This document shows, piece by piece, positions 35,658-47,900 of a stretch of 64,000 bases of DNA. The stretch is from Dryobates pubescens (taxonomy: Eukaryota > Chordata > Aves > Piciformes > Picidae). A model generated the notes under the pieces. The model worked only from the letters and a program-made list of their open reading frames with translations. It was not told the DNA's origin and ran no database searches. The position numbers and the translations under genes are program-made. Position 1 is the stretch's first letter. Each line of letters opens with the position of its first letter. The DNA lies in the NCBI RefSeq assembly GCF_014839835.1, contig NC_071627.1, positions 17,912,001 through 17,976,000 on the forward strand, in the 5' to 3' direction.

Positions 35658-38600
35658 GAGCAAAGCAGGTGTCCCAGAGGGTCACCCTGTGGAGGTGCTG
35701 CTGGGCGCTTTTAGTGGCGGACAGCTGGCTGAGGGCTGCTGCTTCTCCTCCTTTCCTACCTCCTCCCTGCACACATAACAGCTCCCCACTTCCCCACCCA
35801 CTCCCTAAATCTTCCCTGACCACGGCCCGTGTGTCAAAGGCTGGTGTACGGCAGTGGCACTGATCCCAGGCCTGCAGGAAATAAGCCCCCCACCAGCAGG
35901 ATCATCCTTGCCAGGGGAGGAACATGCTGAATAGATGAAAGGTCAGGTGCCTGGCAGACAGGGGCAGGGATTTTGAGTTTGGGGTTTAACAATTATTTAA
36001 TTATCGTGATTGTAATGAGTTTGGGGAGAGTGAGGAGTGGATTGTGAAAACTGGCAAGTTGTACCAATGTGCCATTTAAAAAAATCACCTCTCAGAAAAA
36101 GATAAATGAGCCAGTGAAAAAAATACAGAAGAGGGCATCAACATGGCTGGATAGAGCCAGATAATACTGCTGCAGTTTACCAAGAGGGGTTAAAAAGTAA
36201 GAAACAGTCAGAACAGTCAGGAAATAAAGTGAGAGCTTGCAGTAACCCTTTTGAGCAATGAAGCTTTAGTTTTATTAATGAAGAGATGATGTGAACAAGT
36301 GATGTGTGTTTGCAATACACCTCCTGTGATGGGGGAAGAGGAGGCAAATGAAAAGCTGGCACTGCTGAGCTGGCTGCAGTAACCTCTAACATCTGAAGTT
36401 AGCTTTAATGCAGAATGATGAAATCTCTTGTCAAGTTACACACCAAAGATGGCTGCTGTTTTGAGGAGAGAGCCCCAGCAGCAGGCTCTATCCATTTAAC
36501 ACAGACTGCTGCTCTTGTTGCTAGGTTACAAGCAGGACGTACATTTATAAGCAAAAAAAAAAAGAAGTATCTTGTAGTGTTGCTGTGATTTTCCTTCTCC
36601 AGCATTCAATTTCTTTTTATGGTTGCAGTAGAAAAAAATCATAGTGCAGACAAAGATTTTTAGGTGGGTTTTTTTTTTTCCCCCTTGTGATTTAAATAGA
36701 TATTTACTTGCAGAAGCTGCCTTGGAGAAGGAAAATTTGGCAAGTGGCTTTGTTAACATTTGTTGTAAGTACATTGCATCATAGTTCTCCCAGTCATCAG
36801 CTGTGTGGCTTCTTTCAAACTGGGATGGCAAACAGTGCAGCCAGAGGGATACCTTTGCTTAATGACCCTGATAAATCTGATATGTGCTCTTTTGCTGTCA
36901 TGCCAAAATGTTTTCTTCCCATAGAAATCTTATTAGTGCTTCTCATTTGAAGTAATTATGCTGCCGTGATTGACATCCCTGGAGAACTCATTGTGTTCTT
37001 GTCTTTGAAAGAGCAATTAAAATATGGATTGGCCTTTCAGCTTTTGCATTGCCAGTGTGTTGTAGTTTTAAAGTAGAATAGGTCATCTTTTGCTAATCAG
37101 AGGGTAGTTAATTTCCTGTCTTGTCTGCTAAGAACATAGCAGCTGCTGCAGTGGGCACTGCTTGTGGAAAGAAAAATCTGAGTTTGTCTGCAATAAATAG
37201 TCATTGCTACTCTCTTGACTGTTGTTTTGCTTTAAAAAGTGGTTAATGACCTTCAATAGGATGTTTAAAACATGAACTTTGATAAGGAGCAGCAGAGAGC
37301 TGAACTCAACTCCTGAATCTGCATTTTGTGAATTGCTGCAACTGCTGTTAACCTTTAAACAAGGTTTAAAAGTCTTCTGCTATTGCTGGTTGTGTGGCAA
37401 ATGTAAGCATAGCCTTTGTGCTACAGCTGTTGATCAGACTTTGTGCTAATTTTTATTTAATTATTTTTCAAAGGAGTCCACCCTTGCTTATTTTTAAGCC
37501 CCTTTTTCTCTCTAGTTAATGATAGTATTAAGCAATAGACCATGAACTGGCAGAGGACTCCATCTGATCAGAAAGGGCAAGAAATTAGGGTGTGGTTGGT
37601 ACTGAGGCTTCAGTTCAATGTAGCTTTCTGATCAAAAGCACAAGATGAAAAAGATAGAGAATTACTGACTTAAAGACTTTTGTAGAAGGTTATCAAGAAT
37701 ACAGAGTTGAGAGTTTGGGCTGGGAGGACATAGGGAAGAGAGGTGAGGAGACAGCAGCAGAGTGATTTGGAGACAGGCTGGCAGCGAAATTTGCTTTAAA
37801 GCACTTGGGAAGTGCAGTTCCACACAGTGGTGTGTCCTTTCTGTGATCTGCCATCTGTATCATGACATCTAATTGGTCTCTGGAATACAGAATCAAGTCT
37901 TCAGCTCAACTTTTGGTGCCAAGTACATGACAAGCCAAAGCTACAACTTTAGCTTGAGAGACATATGTTTATTGAAAACTTACGAGCACTCAGTCACAGT
38001 TATGATTCTGAAAATCTACCTTGGTACATAGGAAGAGCTGCAATGTGAAACACACAGATGATCAAACCTCTGTGTCAGTGCTGGGGAGCTAAACAATGTG
38101 CCAAAAAATGTCCCTGGTCACGAGGACATGGTCCCCTGTATTGTTAACTTTCTGGAGCACAGCATGGAGCGGTTTTACCCAGCTGATGCTCACCCAGACA
38201 ATCCGGCAGCACAAGGGAGGATTTAGCTACTGTTCTCCATGGCCAGTTTGGATACAGCTGCCCTGGTTTGAAAACTGAAGGGGTTTAATAATTTAAATGT
38301 GCCAGAGAGCGTTGTCTGCTCTTGATTATTGCTTTCATTTACTACTGTGGACTCACACCAGCTCCAGGGTTTGCAGGTACAGGTGGTTCTAACTTCTCTG
38401 TTTGTTTGTCTGCTTGTTTGAAACACCAAAAAGATGTAATATTTCCTTTCTCACTGGATATTTTCCATGATAGATGTTAACTGTTCACTGTGTTACAATA
38501 TTTTGTTTAATCTTTTCCAGTACTACCAATCCTCCCATATGACCATGACCTCAAAGTGACATTTCAGTCTGGATTATTCCAGTAATTGATATGTTTGTAA

Positions 38601-41600
38601 AGTTAACGTTGTTTCTCAAATTCTCTGTTAATGGGGTTATTTGAGGAAGAGAGTTGTTTCAAGATGAGATTGGGTAATTTTGCTGCTTGCATTTCCACCT
38701 TGAAACATAAGGTGCTGTTGTTGGAAAGTTTTGTCTGATTTCACAGGTGGTCTCCACTCTTGGTGCTTACTAAATAGCAACAGGTGTGGGAACAACAAAG
38801 CTAAATGTTTATAGAGATGCAGTTAAGTGTTGGGTAACTGTTGAATTTGCTTTCTGTTAGTTTACTGTAACACAGCAAACATTTTCATCTTTGTTCTAAA
38901 GGATTTTTTTTGCATTTCCTTTCCAGCCTCTTTGCAAACATTCTACTTATCTTAGGGTTCAGATAGATTTATTTTCACCTGATTTAACCCAAATGTTCTC
39001 CATTTTTTCTTTGCACAATTCTATCACGGATGTATGGATAATGAGAACTTAAGTTCTGGTCACACTCAATGTACAGCAAGAGTTATTTCACTGAAGGTAG
39101 CACCCTTGACAAAGCATTGGAGTTAAAACTAATAATTAAATCTTAAATAGTTTTATTACAGTGCTTTTGTTATTGAGTATTCGTATTGATTATGCAAACA
39201 GCAGCACCCCTCTAAGATTGTATCTCAAAATTAAGGTGACAGCTGTGTAAAAGACCGGTGTGGCAATTTATGTTCAGGGTATTTTGCCTGTTTCTTGGAG
39301 GTTTACATTCTCAGTGTTTAAAAATTAAACAAAAGAAAAGAGTGCCCTCCTGTTTATGCTGGTGACTGCATGTCTGTTGGATAATACCCTCATGAAACCT
39401 TTTGTGTGTACAGTCATCGTTTTGACTTTATAGTTGGACATTACGTTTTATAAGCAGATCCCTTTGAAGTCGAAGGGCATTTTATCGGCTTATGGTTTTG
39501 CTTTGTGGGATTAATTTCCCTTTTCAGCATTTACTAATAGGGCTGGTTAAGTCATGAGTAGCATCATGCAGTCTCTTTAATGCAAGAGGTAGGACTTTTA
39601 TTCTAAAAAGGTTTTGCTGGAGCACTTGTATGTTTTCAAGAGAGAAGTTCTCTGGTGTTCTTGGACAGGCACCATGTTAACAGAACTATGACTCAGAGTC
39701 CTGAGACTGGCAAACTCAAAATCCCTTTTTTTTTTTCACTTCACTGCAAGTTTTGTATGTCTCCAAATTGTATTATTCCAGTTTCTGAACTTTTTGAGGA
39801 GCCTTGTATGTTCCAGCTCTGTGGGCATTGGTGGCCTGTCCCTGTCCACAGTCTTCATGATTTTTATTTTAAACTTATTTTGAACAGCATTGTTCTTCTG
39901 TGTATTTTTGAAGTGCAAGTCAATTATGTCAATTGCATCATTTAAAAGAAAATATTTTTGTGTGCTTAAATAGCTGTCACCTAAAGTTTTGATCCCCTCC
40001 ATCCTGTGCAGGATTGGAGGCTATATATTCTTCTTTATTAAGATTAGTAATGTTAAAGTCAGTGTTGCTGTCTTTCTGATCAGATAGAGAAGTTTCAAGC
40101 ACAAGCTTTTGTTGTCACACATCCCAAGGGTCTTCCATCAGTGGCAGACCCGCTAGGTTGCTTTTTGCTGCAGCAGCACTAACCCTTTTTGGTAGATTAA
40201 CAAGGAGAAAGGGAGACCAAAGCATATGCTGACATGCTTCTGCTCACTTAGTCTGGCTAGAATGGGTAACAACAATGAGAAAGGAGTGGAAAAAGAGTTT
40301 TACCTTGTACTAGCAACCAGAGTGGTTGTGTGTTGTCTTTAGAGTGCTGCTACTCTGCTAATATATATTACAGTCACTCTAGCTTGTTCCTAGACCATTT
40401 TAACTCTTCTTCACATCATTTTATTTTTCCATGTGGACACACAGGCTGGATTTTTTTCCAGTTTACATCAAGTCTCCTTTGGTCTGTAATTTAGACTTTC
40501 AGTCTCTTGACTCAGGCAAGCCAAAACATTTGAAATTAGCTATGCTTTATGTTTCATGTTGATTGTCTTACCTACAGATTTAAGGCTATGATTAAAGATT
40601 TGTATTACATCTGGCTCCTCCCTCATGTGCAGATCCTCAGCTTGAACAAAACGGTAAACCAAGGTGGTCAGGGTTCCTGAAGGAGGGTGTGCTCCTAGAC
40701 CTTCTGCTGTGCCAGTTCCACATAGCAATCCAGGAGGCTGAGATGGCCTCTTTTCTTTCTGCTGCATCAATTTTCTGCTAGGGTAGTAGGTTTTATCCCT
40801 ACATGTGATTCAAGCAGCATCAGAGCAGACACAGAGAAGGTCAAATGGGGAAGGAATAAAGATAGGACCTGATAGTAGTAAGTCATCTACTTTCTGTAGA
40901 TCCACTTTTGCTGGGATAAACTAAATTAAATAGAGTGGAAACGATCCTGGATTGAACCATGAACCATCTGCAGTGAAGGCAGATCTTTCTTGTTTAGATT
41001 TCTTATTACTAAAGGACTTTTTTTTTTTTTTATGGAAGTATATTAAAAAAAAATTCATTGGCAACCTAGTAGCATATATCCTAATCAGAGTGAAAAGAAA
41101 GAGCTTTTATTTATGGACTGCTTCATTAAACATTCATTAGACAGTTTTAAAACAGATTAAGATAAGCTATCCGGAGCAGTTTTTAATCTTTCTTAATGAA
41201 ACTGGTCATTTAATTACAAAAATATTTAAACTTGGGCTTTCCTAATATGCCTGTAAGGAAGTATCCATAGTACAGCTTGCCAGCTCTAGGGTACAGGTAT
41301 TTTTATTATTTCAGTAGAAAAGAATTTTTGAGTAAAGGAGTTCACCCTGCCCTCACAGAAGACTACTTTGCAAAACAGCAGTTACCATTTTAGACCAAAA
41401 TATGGTCTGGGTTTGGTTTTTTTCCTCACAATGTATGACTGTTCACAGGTAGGTGTCTTTAATGGTATAGTACCTAAGGAGCATCTCCTCCTCAGAATTT
41501 CTGCATGAGAACTCTCTTCTACAAATCTGTCCTGAGTCTTTTTTCACTTCCACAATCTGTATTCATTCTGATGAGAAATGTAGAACGTGGAAGTAATCCT

Positions 41601-41857
41601 ACTAATTACTGTGGTGTTTCAAACTTTCAGAAGTGTAGAAGTACTTACAGCAAACAGGAACATGGAATAGAAAGACTAGAATAAGTGAGGGATGAATTCT
41701 CTACCTCTTACCCAGCATCTTTCCATCTCACATCATTAGTTCTGTGAAATAGTAACTTTTGCCTTGCTGTATCAGCAGTACTTGGAGCACAAGTCAGGAG
41801 GTCTAGGTTCTGCTGTTATTTGTGACTTGACCTGTGGTCTTGAGCCAGGTTATTTGT
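35658..41857 (+). other. SFXN1 intron 1, unique part
   Basis: Non-coding interior of the 9.66-kb first intron (35,260-44,918). Mostly AT-rich, with a few homopolymer runs and no recognised repeat until the CR1 group from 41.86 kb. Open frames are short and lack exon features. Confidence 0.6.
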
Positions 41858-42480
41858 CAGAGGATGTCAGGGGGTGGAAGGGACCCAAAGAGATCATTAA
41901 GTCCAACCCCCCCTAGCCAGAGCAGGACCATACAATCTATCTCAGGTCACAGAGGAATGCATCCAGACAGGCCTTGAAAGTCTCCAGAGAAGGAGACTCC
42001 ACAACCTCTCTGGGCAGCCTGTTCCAGTGGTCTGTGACCCTTACAGTAAAGAAGTCTCCCCTTGTGTTGAAGTGAAACCTCCTGTGCTGCAGCTTACATC
42101 CATTGCTCTTTGTCCTATCACAGGGAGCAAGTGAGAAGAGCCTGTCCCTTCCCTCTTGACACCCAGCCCTCAGCCATTTATTAACATTTAATAAATCCAC
42201 TCTAAGTCTTCTCTTCTCCAGACTGAACAGCCCCAGGTCCCTCAGCCTCTCCTCATAAGGCACGTGCTCCAATCCCCTAATCATCCTCGTGGTCCTCTGC
42301 TGGACCCTCTCCAGCAGATCCCTGTCCCTCTTAAACTGGGGGAGCCCAAAACTGAACGGAGTGCTCAAGATGAGTTCTCACCAGGGCAGAGGTGGGGGGG
42401 AGGAGAACCTTGCTTGATCTGCTGGATGCACTTTTCTTAATACACCCCAGGATCTGTTTCTTTTACTTGTGTGTGGCGAG
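41858..42480 (-). mobile_element. CR1 LINE, 3' portion, distinct subfamily
   Basis: Minus-strand CR1 inside SFXN1 intron 1. A 143-codon open frame (41,937-42,368) reads [40 protein letters not shown], then [20 protein letters not shown] and [20 protein letters not shown], the CR1 ORF2 C-terminus. The linker segment (WLRAGCQEGRDRLFSLAPCD) differs clearly from the other copies here, so it is another subfamily. Its 3' end is 'ccttccaccccctgacatcc' instead of an ATTCTATG octamer run. The 5' boundary is approximate. Confidence 0.92.
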
Positions 42481-42940
42481 AAGGATGCATCTTAACAATG
42501 CTGAAAAGCTCTAAATGTCTTTGGAGTAAACTGTAAAAAGAGGCAGCACTAGATTTTACTGACCTCATATTAGTTAGTTATGATTCTGATACAAATGTCT
42601 TCCTACTCCAAAGGTAGCTCAGTAAATGACACATTGCTGCAGCACTTTATTTTCTTGAAGTTTGTAAATTTTGTTGTTTCACTGTATGGAAGTTTTGTCT
42701 CAGCATATAGTAAAGACCTTAATAAAAACTGCTGTACAGTAATGAACTTCACAGTCAGGAAAATGGGAGTGGAACTAAAAGGAAGAGATTGGTTTCCCCT
42801 ACTGTACTGCATTTATTAGCTGTCTGGTATCCTGGGAAGCTTTAGGATGAAATTTTAAGTTCTGAGGGTAGCTGAATCATGACTATGTTAACTGCTAGCT
42901 AGAGCAGCAGTGCTGGTGCTCTTTGTATACTTGCTTTACA

Positions 42941-43041
42941 GGATGCTTGGTTCCATGGTTTAGTTGATTAGGTGGTGTTGGATGATAGGTTGGACATGAT
43001 GATCTTGAAGGTCTCTTCCAACCTGGTTTATTCTATTCTGT
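42941..43041 (+). mobile_element. CR1 LINE, ~100-bp 3' UTR fragment
   Basis: Very short CR1 terminus: 'ccatggtttagttgattagg', 'ggttggacatgatgatcttg', 'ccaacctggtttattctatt'. Same subfamily as the 43,565-44,084 copy, which begins about 500 bp away in the same orientation. Confidence 0.92.
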
Positions 43042-43564
43042 TTATGCTTGCTTATTTCAGTTAATGACTGCATATTGAATAAACAAACAGGGCTTTGGAA
43101 CAATGTGGTTTTCTTCAGGTCTCTTGTACTAAACAAAAACTGAGGACCACTAGGTAAAAATGCTGTAGCAAAAGAGCATGAAAGCATATTCAGTAGGTCA
43201 CATCTAATAATATGAATTTTAAATATTCCTTTTAATCATTGAAACACTATTTGGCAGCTCTTTCTAGCATAGTGGATCACTTCCTTAACAGGTAAACCAA
43301 GGTCACATGCATTGTTTGTCCTCATAATGATGCTGTTTTTCCTATTAAAACAGATATAATCTGCAACGTGGTATCATCTGTATTTTTATAGGTCAAGTTT
43401 ACTTCAGCCATTTGAATTCCAGGCAATATTGGGGAGGGGGGATTGGTGTTTGGTTTTTGGTGTTTTTTTTAACTGCCTCTTGAATATGTTTCAGAGATTC
43501 CTCTTTTGAAAGTTGAACTTCATGCAACTTGTGCTGTGCAGGGACTGTCCTTCCATTGAGTACC

Positions 43565-44084
43565 TTGAGTACTGTGTCCAGTTCTGGGCCCCTCAGTTTA
43601 GGAAAGATGTTGACTTGCTGGAATGTGTCCAGAGAAGGGCAACAAAGTTGGTGAGGGGTTTGGAGCACAGCCCTGTGAGGAGAAGCTGAGGGAGTTGGGG
43701 TTGCTTAGCCTGGAGATGAGGAGGCTCAGAGGAGACCTTATTGCTTTCTACAACTACCTGAAGGGAGGTTGTAGCCAGGTGGGGGCTAGTCTCTTCTCCC
43801 AGGCAACCAGCACCAGAACAAGAGGACACAGTCTTAGGCTGTGCCAGGGGAGATTTAGGCTGGATGTTAGGAAGAAGTTCTTCCCAGAAAGAGAGAGATT
43901 GCCCATTGGAATGTGCTGCCCGGGGAGGTGGTGGAATCGCCATCACTGGAGGTGTTTAGGAAGAGACTGGATGGGGTGCTCGGTGTCATGGTTTAGTTGA
44001 TTAGATGGTGTTGGATGATAGGTTGGACTCAATGATCTCAAAGGTCTCTTCCAACCTGGTTTATTCTATTTCTACTCTATTTCA
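43565..44084 (+). mobile_element. CR1 LINE, 3' fragment
   Basis: Begins at the [14 protein letters not shown] region of ORF2 and runs to 'ccaacctggtttattctatt' plus decayed terminal repeats. Nearly the same truncation point as the minus-strand copy at 32,841-33,331. The ORF2 frame is interrupted (for example the poor match around the [19 protein letters not shown] segment, which is read from a shifted frame). Lies in SFXN1 intron 1, about 830 bp before exon 2. Confidence 0.93.
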
Positions 44085-44929
44085 TGTTGAAGTAAACTTA
44101 GTCATCCTGAAGTAATTTTTCGTTTTCAGGCCTTTAGGCCCCATAAATGTACAACTGTGTTAGTTCAGTGCTCTTTGTTGTGGTTCTTTAACCATCTTTG
44201 AAATATCCTTTGGAGATAGCAAACTGCTACGTTATATAATCTTTGTTTTAGTAAAACATGAATTTAGGGAAACAACATTTATTAAACAAAAAAATGCAGG
44301 GTTTGTATTCCTAATTTTTGTTTTGTTTTGCTATGGCAGAGGATTTAACTGGACTTGATTAAATATTTCCTCTGTCAGTGCACTTTATAGCAGCAATTCA
44401 GGCATTACCTGAAATAACTTCATTTCTTTTTTCCCTCAAGACAACTTTTTCAGCCCACACTGATTCATCACTGAGGTAAAGCACACTTCTGATTAGTGTG
44501 TTGATGTTTAGTACAGTTGTTCACTAATGAATTCCCTTACATTCTTTGCATCTTTGGATATTGGGGCATCATCCTTGGGTATTTGTGTATATGTATGAGG
44601 TACCTCTACTCACACTCTTACAAATATGTGATATATAAATGTCTTCAAGAAACAGGCACAGAAACATTTCTGTAGGCAGTTCTTGCTTTTTTACTTCAGC
44701 CAACACCAAGCTCATTAAAACCCATTATGATACCTGACATCATCTGCTTTCTGGATATATGCTTTACCCTTGAAACTTCAGTTCCACAAGTTGTTTGCTT
44801 GTTCTCTAGTTTGGCTTTTTTGACTCTTGCTCATAACCCCTTGTTACCTTGGCAGGTTGTAGATACAGTATGAAAAAAGAGGCATTCTGATTTGCAAATG
44901 CTGATGTTTTCTTCACAGAGCTGTCGAAG

Positions 44930-47900
44930 ATGTCAGCAGATATACCATTAAATATTAATATCAAGGAGCCCCGATGGGATCAAAGCACTTTTGCTGGACG
45001 AGCCAATCACTTCTTTACTGTAACAGACCCCCGGAATATTTTGTTGTCTGATGCCCAGCTAGAAAATGCAAGAAAAATTGTACATGATTACAGGTATGAC
45101 GTTGGCCACATCTACTGCTGGCCCAAAACAAGCCCACGTCAGTGGTACATGGTTGTGTGTTTAAAAGGAAATGCTTTAAACGCTGTATTCATTTCATTGC
45201 TCTTTCTTCTCATTTCAGAAACAGTTGTATTTGAGAACAAATTTGCTAATGAATGGGGAAATTCTGTCATCAGAGAACCCTTATTAGGTGCTCTGAAATA
45301 CAGAAGAGCCTAATTCTGAAGGAGTTAATGTGACAGCAGAGCTTAAAACTTTCTCTTATATGTTATATCATTTACTCACAAAGTAAATTTTAGCTCCAAA
45401 ATCAAATAGAGGTTTGAGTGCAGGATATGTTGACTCAGCCAACATACCCACTTCTGGGAGTTTTGATCTTTTTATTTCACCAGCTGAAGATCTACAGGCT
45501 GACTCTGAGGATAGATTAACTTAGTATAAACATCCCAAAATCTATTAATATCTCATACGTCACTGGAGGTTGCAGCATTTTGTAACAGTTGTGCTTTTTA
45601 TTGTTGTTTTGTTTTGTTTTGTTTCAAATATTTCCAAGACAAGGTATTGTGCCACCTGGCTTGACAGTAGATGACTTGTGGAGAGCAAAATATATCTATG
45701 ATTCAGCCTTCCACCCAGACACTGGTGAAAAGATGGTCTTGATTGGCCGAATGTCAGCTCAGGTACCCATGAACATGACTATCACAGGTTGTATGATGAC
45801 CTTTTATAGGTAAGTGGTGGAAATAAAGCACATAAAAACATTTGCTTACAAATTAGATAACTGAAAATCATTGTTATTGTCAAAAGAACATTTTAGAAGA
45901 TTTGTAATGTATGTTTTTAAATGTAAACTTTGCTTCCTATTCTCTTCTCCCCTCTTCTCCCACCAATTAGTGGTTTCCTCTAGAAGTAGTTGTGAGATAA
46001 GCCCTTAGCCCCTCTCCTTCACCAACCCACTTTTCCTCAAATTGGGAAAGCTGAACCTTCCAAAATCCCATCCATGTAGGAGAGTTGTGTGGAGCACAAA
46101 GAGGAGAAGATACCTGGGAATTTCTTACCTTAGAGATCTGGCATGTAGGATTTTCTGTCTGCCAAGTGAGTACCCAATATGCTTTGGTCCATCAGTCATC
46201 GAGTTTCTTCAGATTCTATTCAGTCTATTTCCTCAGTAGTTCTTGAATCACAGTGAAATCTGCAGCAAACCCCAGAATCATCTGTTAGTAGATTTCATGT
46301 CTAGAAATACTTTTGTGCCACAATGCTTTGTGAGCAAGAACTGATGAGAGGTTAAGAGGAAATGACAACGGTGGTTTTGATGATGAAGTTTTACAGACTC
46401 TTGAGTCCTACCCCTGAAAGGCACAGATGGTTTGGATAGTGCATATATATGTGTTTTAAAAAGCAATCAAGAGTATGAATAAAACTCTCAGTACAGTGGC
46501 CCATTCACAAGCCCTGCTTCCTGTTCACTACTTATTCTTCTATATATGTTCTACAGCAGCTATGTAAATTTTCTTTGCCTTATTGGTAGTCACTCAGATT
46601 CAAAACTGTGTGATTTATTAACCCAGAGGACATGGGTTTCTTTGTACCCAACCCTCACTAGTGCAAACAGGATAGCATAGAATCCTTAAATGATGCAGTG
46701 TAGCCTCTATCTTGCTGCACATCAGTGTGCCCTGGTTATTGCTCGCCTCTAGAAGTTAATTCCTCATTATACCTATGAGGGCTCTTGGATGTGCAGTAAT
46801 GCAACAGCTAAATTTTTATAGCACCTACATCATCTACACACCAGTAGCAAGGAGACAGAAAAGATGAGTCAGGAAAAGACTTGCACATGCACAGGAAGAG
46901 AGGAGGAAGAACAGCAGCAGTGATGGGGAAAAAAGTCCACCTAGTTTATCACTATGCTATGTTAGTTTAGCATCTCATCCAGATACTGGAAACCAGAGGG
47001 AATAAGAATACACTTCCAAATCTCCTGAACTTTACCTTCCCCCTTCATTCACACCTTGCTATTTAATTACAATGCTTTTAAATTCTGTTCTTAGTAGTAA
47101 TACTTTCATTATCAAGACAGTATCTCCCTGGCTGTATTGCTTCATTCAGATAAACAAGAACCTCTTCACGATTAGCGCTCACACTGCTTTTCCTAGATTT
47201 GCCATCATTTTTCTGTGGTGTCAATTGATCTGTGGCATTAACAATCATAATCATAACCATAATTTGTCTCTCCAAGAACGACACCGGCAGTGGTTTTCTG
47301 GCAGTGGATTAACCAGTCCTTCAATGCCATAGTGAATTACACAAACAGGAGCGGCGATGCCCCAATCACTGTCAGGTCAGACACTGAACCACGTTACTGC
47401 TGATGTGTTTATAAGTTGCTCTCTGATGTACTGGAACATGGTTAGGCTGTAAAGGTTGAGTGATAGAGGGATTTTGGGATTTATTTTTTTTTTGCCCTTG
47501 CTTATTATTAATTTGATAGATGCAGATGAGAATTCTGAGACTGATGGAGGCAAGAACTCTTTCTGCCATTAAAGATAAGCTAAGCCTCAGCGCCTCGTTC
47601 ATAATAGGAATTTAATAGGAGTCTGTGCTGCACGGCTCAGTCAACCATTGAAAAGTGCCTCAGCAGTTTACTGCTGGTGAAAGAAAAGTCTTTAAAATAT
47701 CCCATCTCAATCTTCCATCTACATCTTATTGCAGTATCACAAAAGAGTCTACTTCTTAATTTGGGGAGGGATATAACCATGTGTGTAAAATGTAATTACT
47801 TCCAAAAGTGACATAAATTTAGTTGTTGTCCATGTGCAAACATTTCTATTTTTGTTTTAGCCAGCTGGGAACAGCCTATGCTTCTGCTACCACAGGTGCT

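Noticed and set aside
45094-45313. Continuation of the SFXN1 exon 2 frame to a stop at 45,313
   Set aside because: This is intron read-through. The conserved protein resumes at 45,639 (QGIVPPGL) with matching splice sites and phase.
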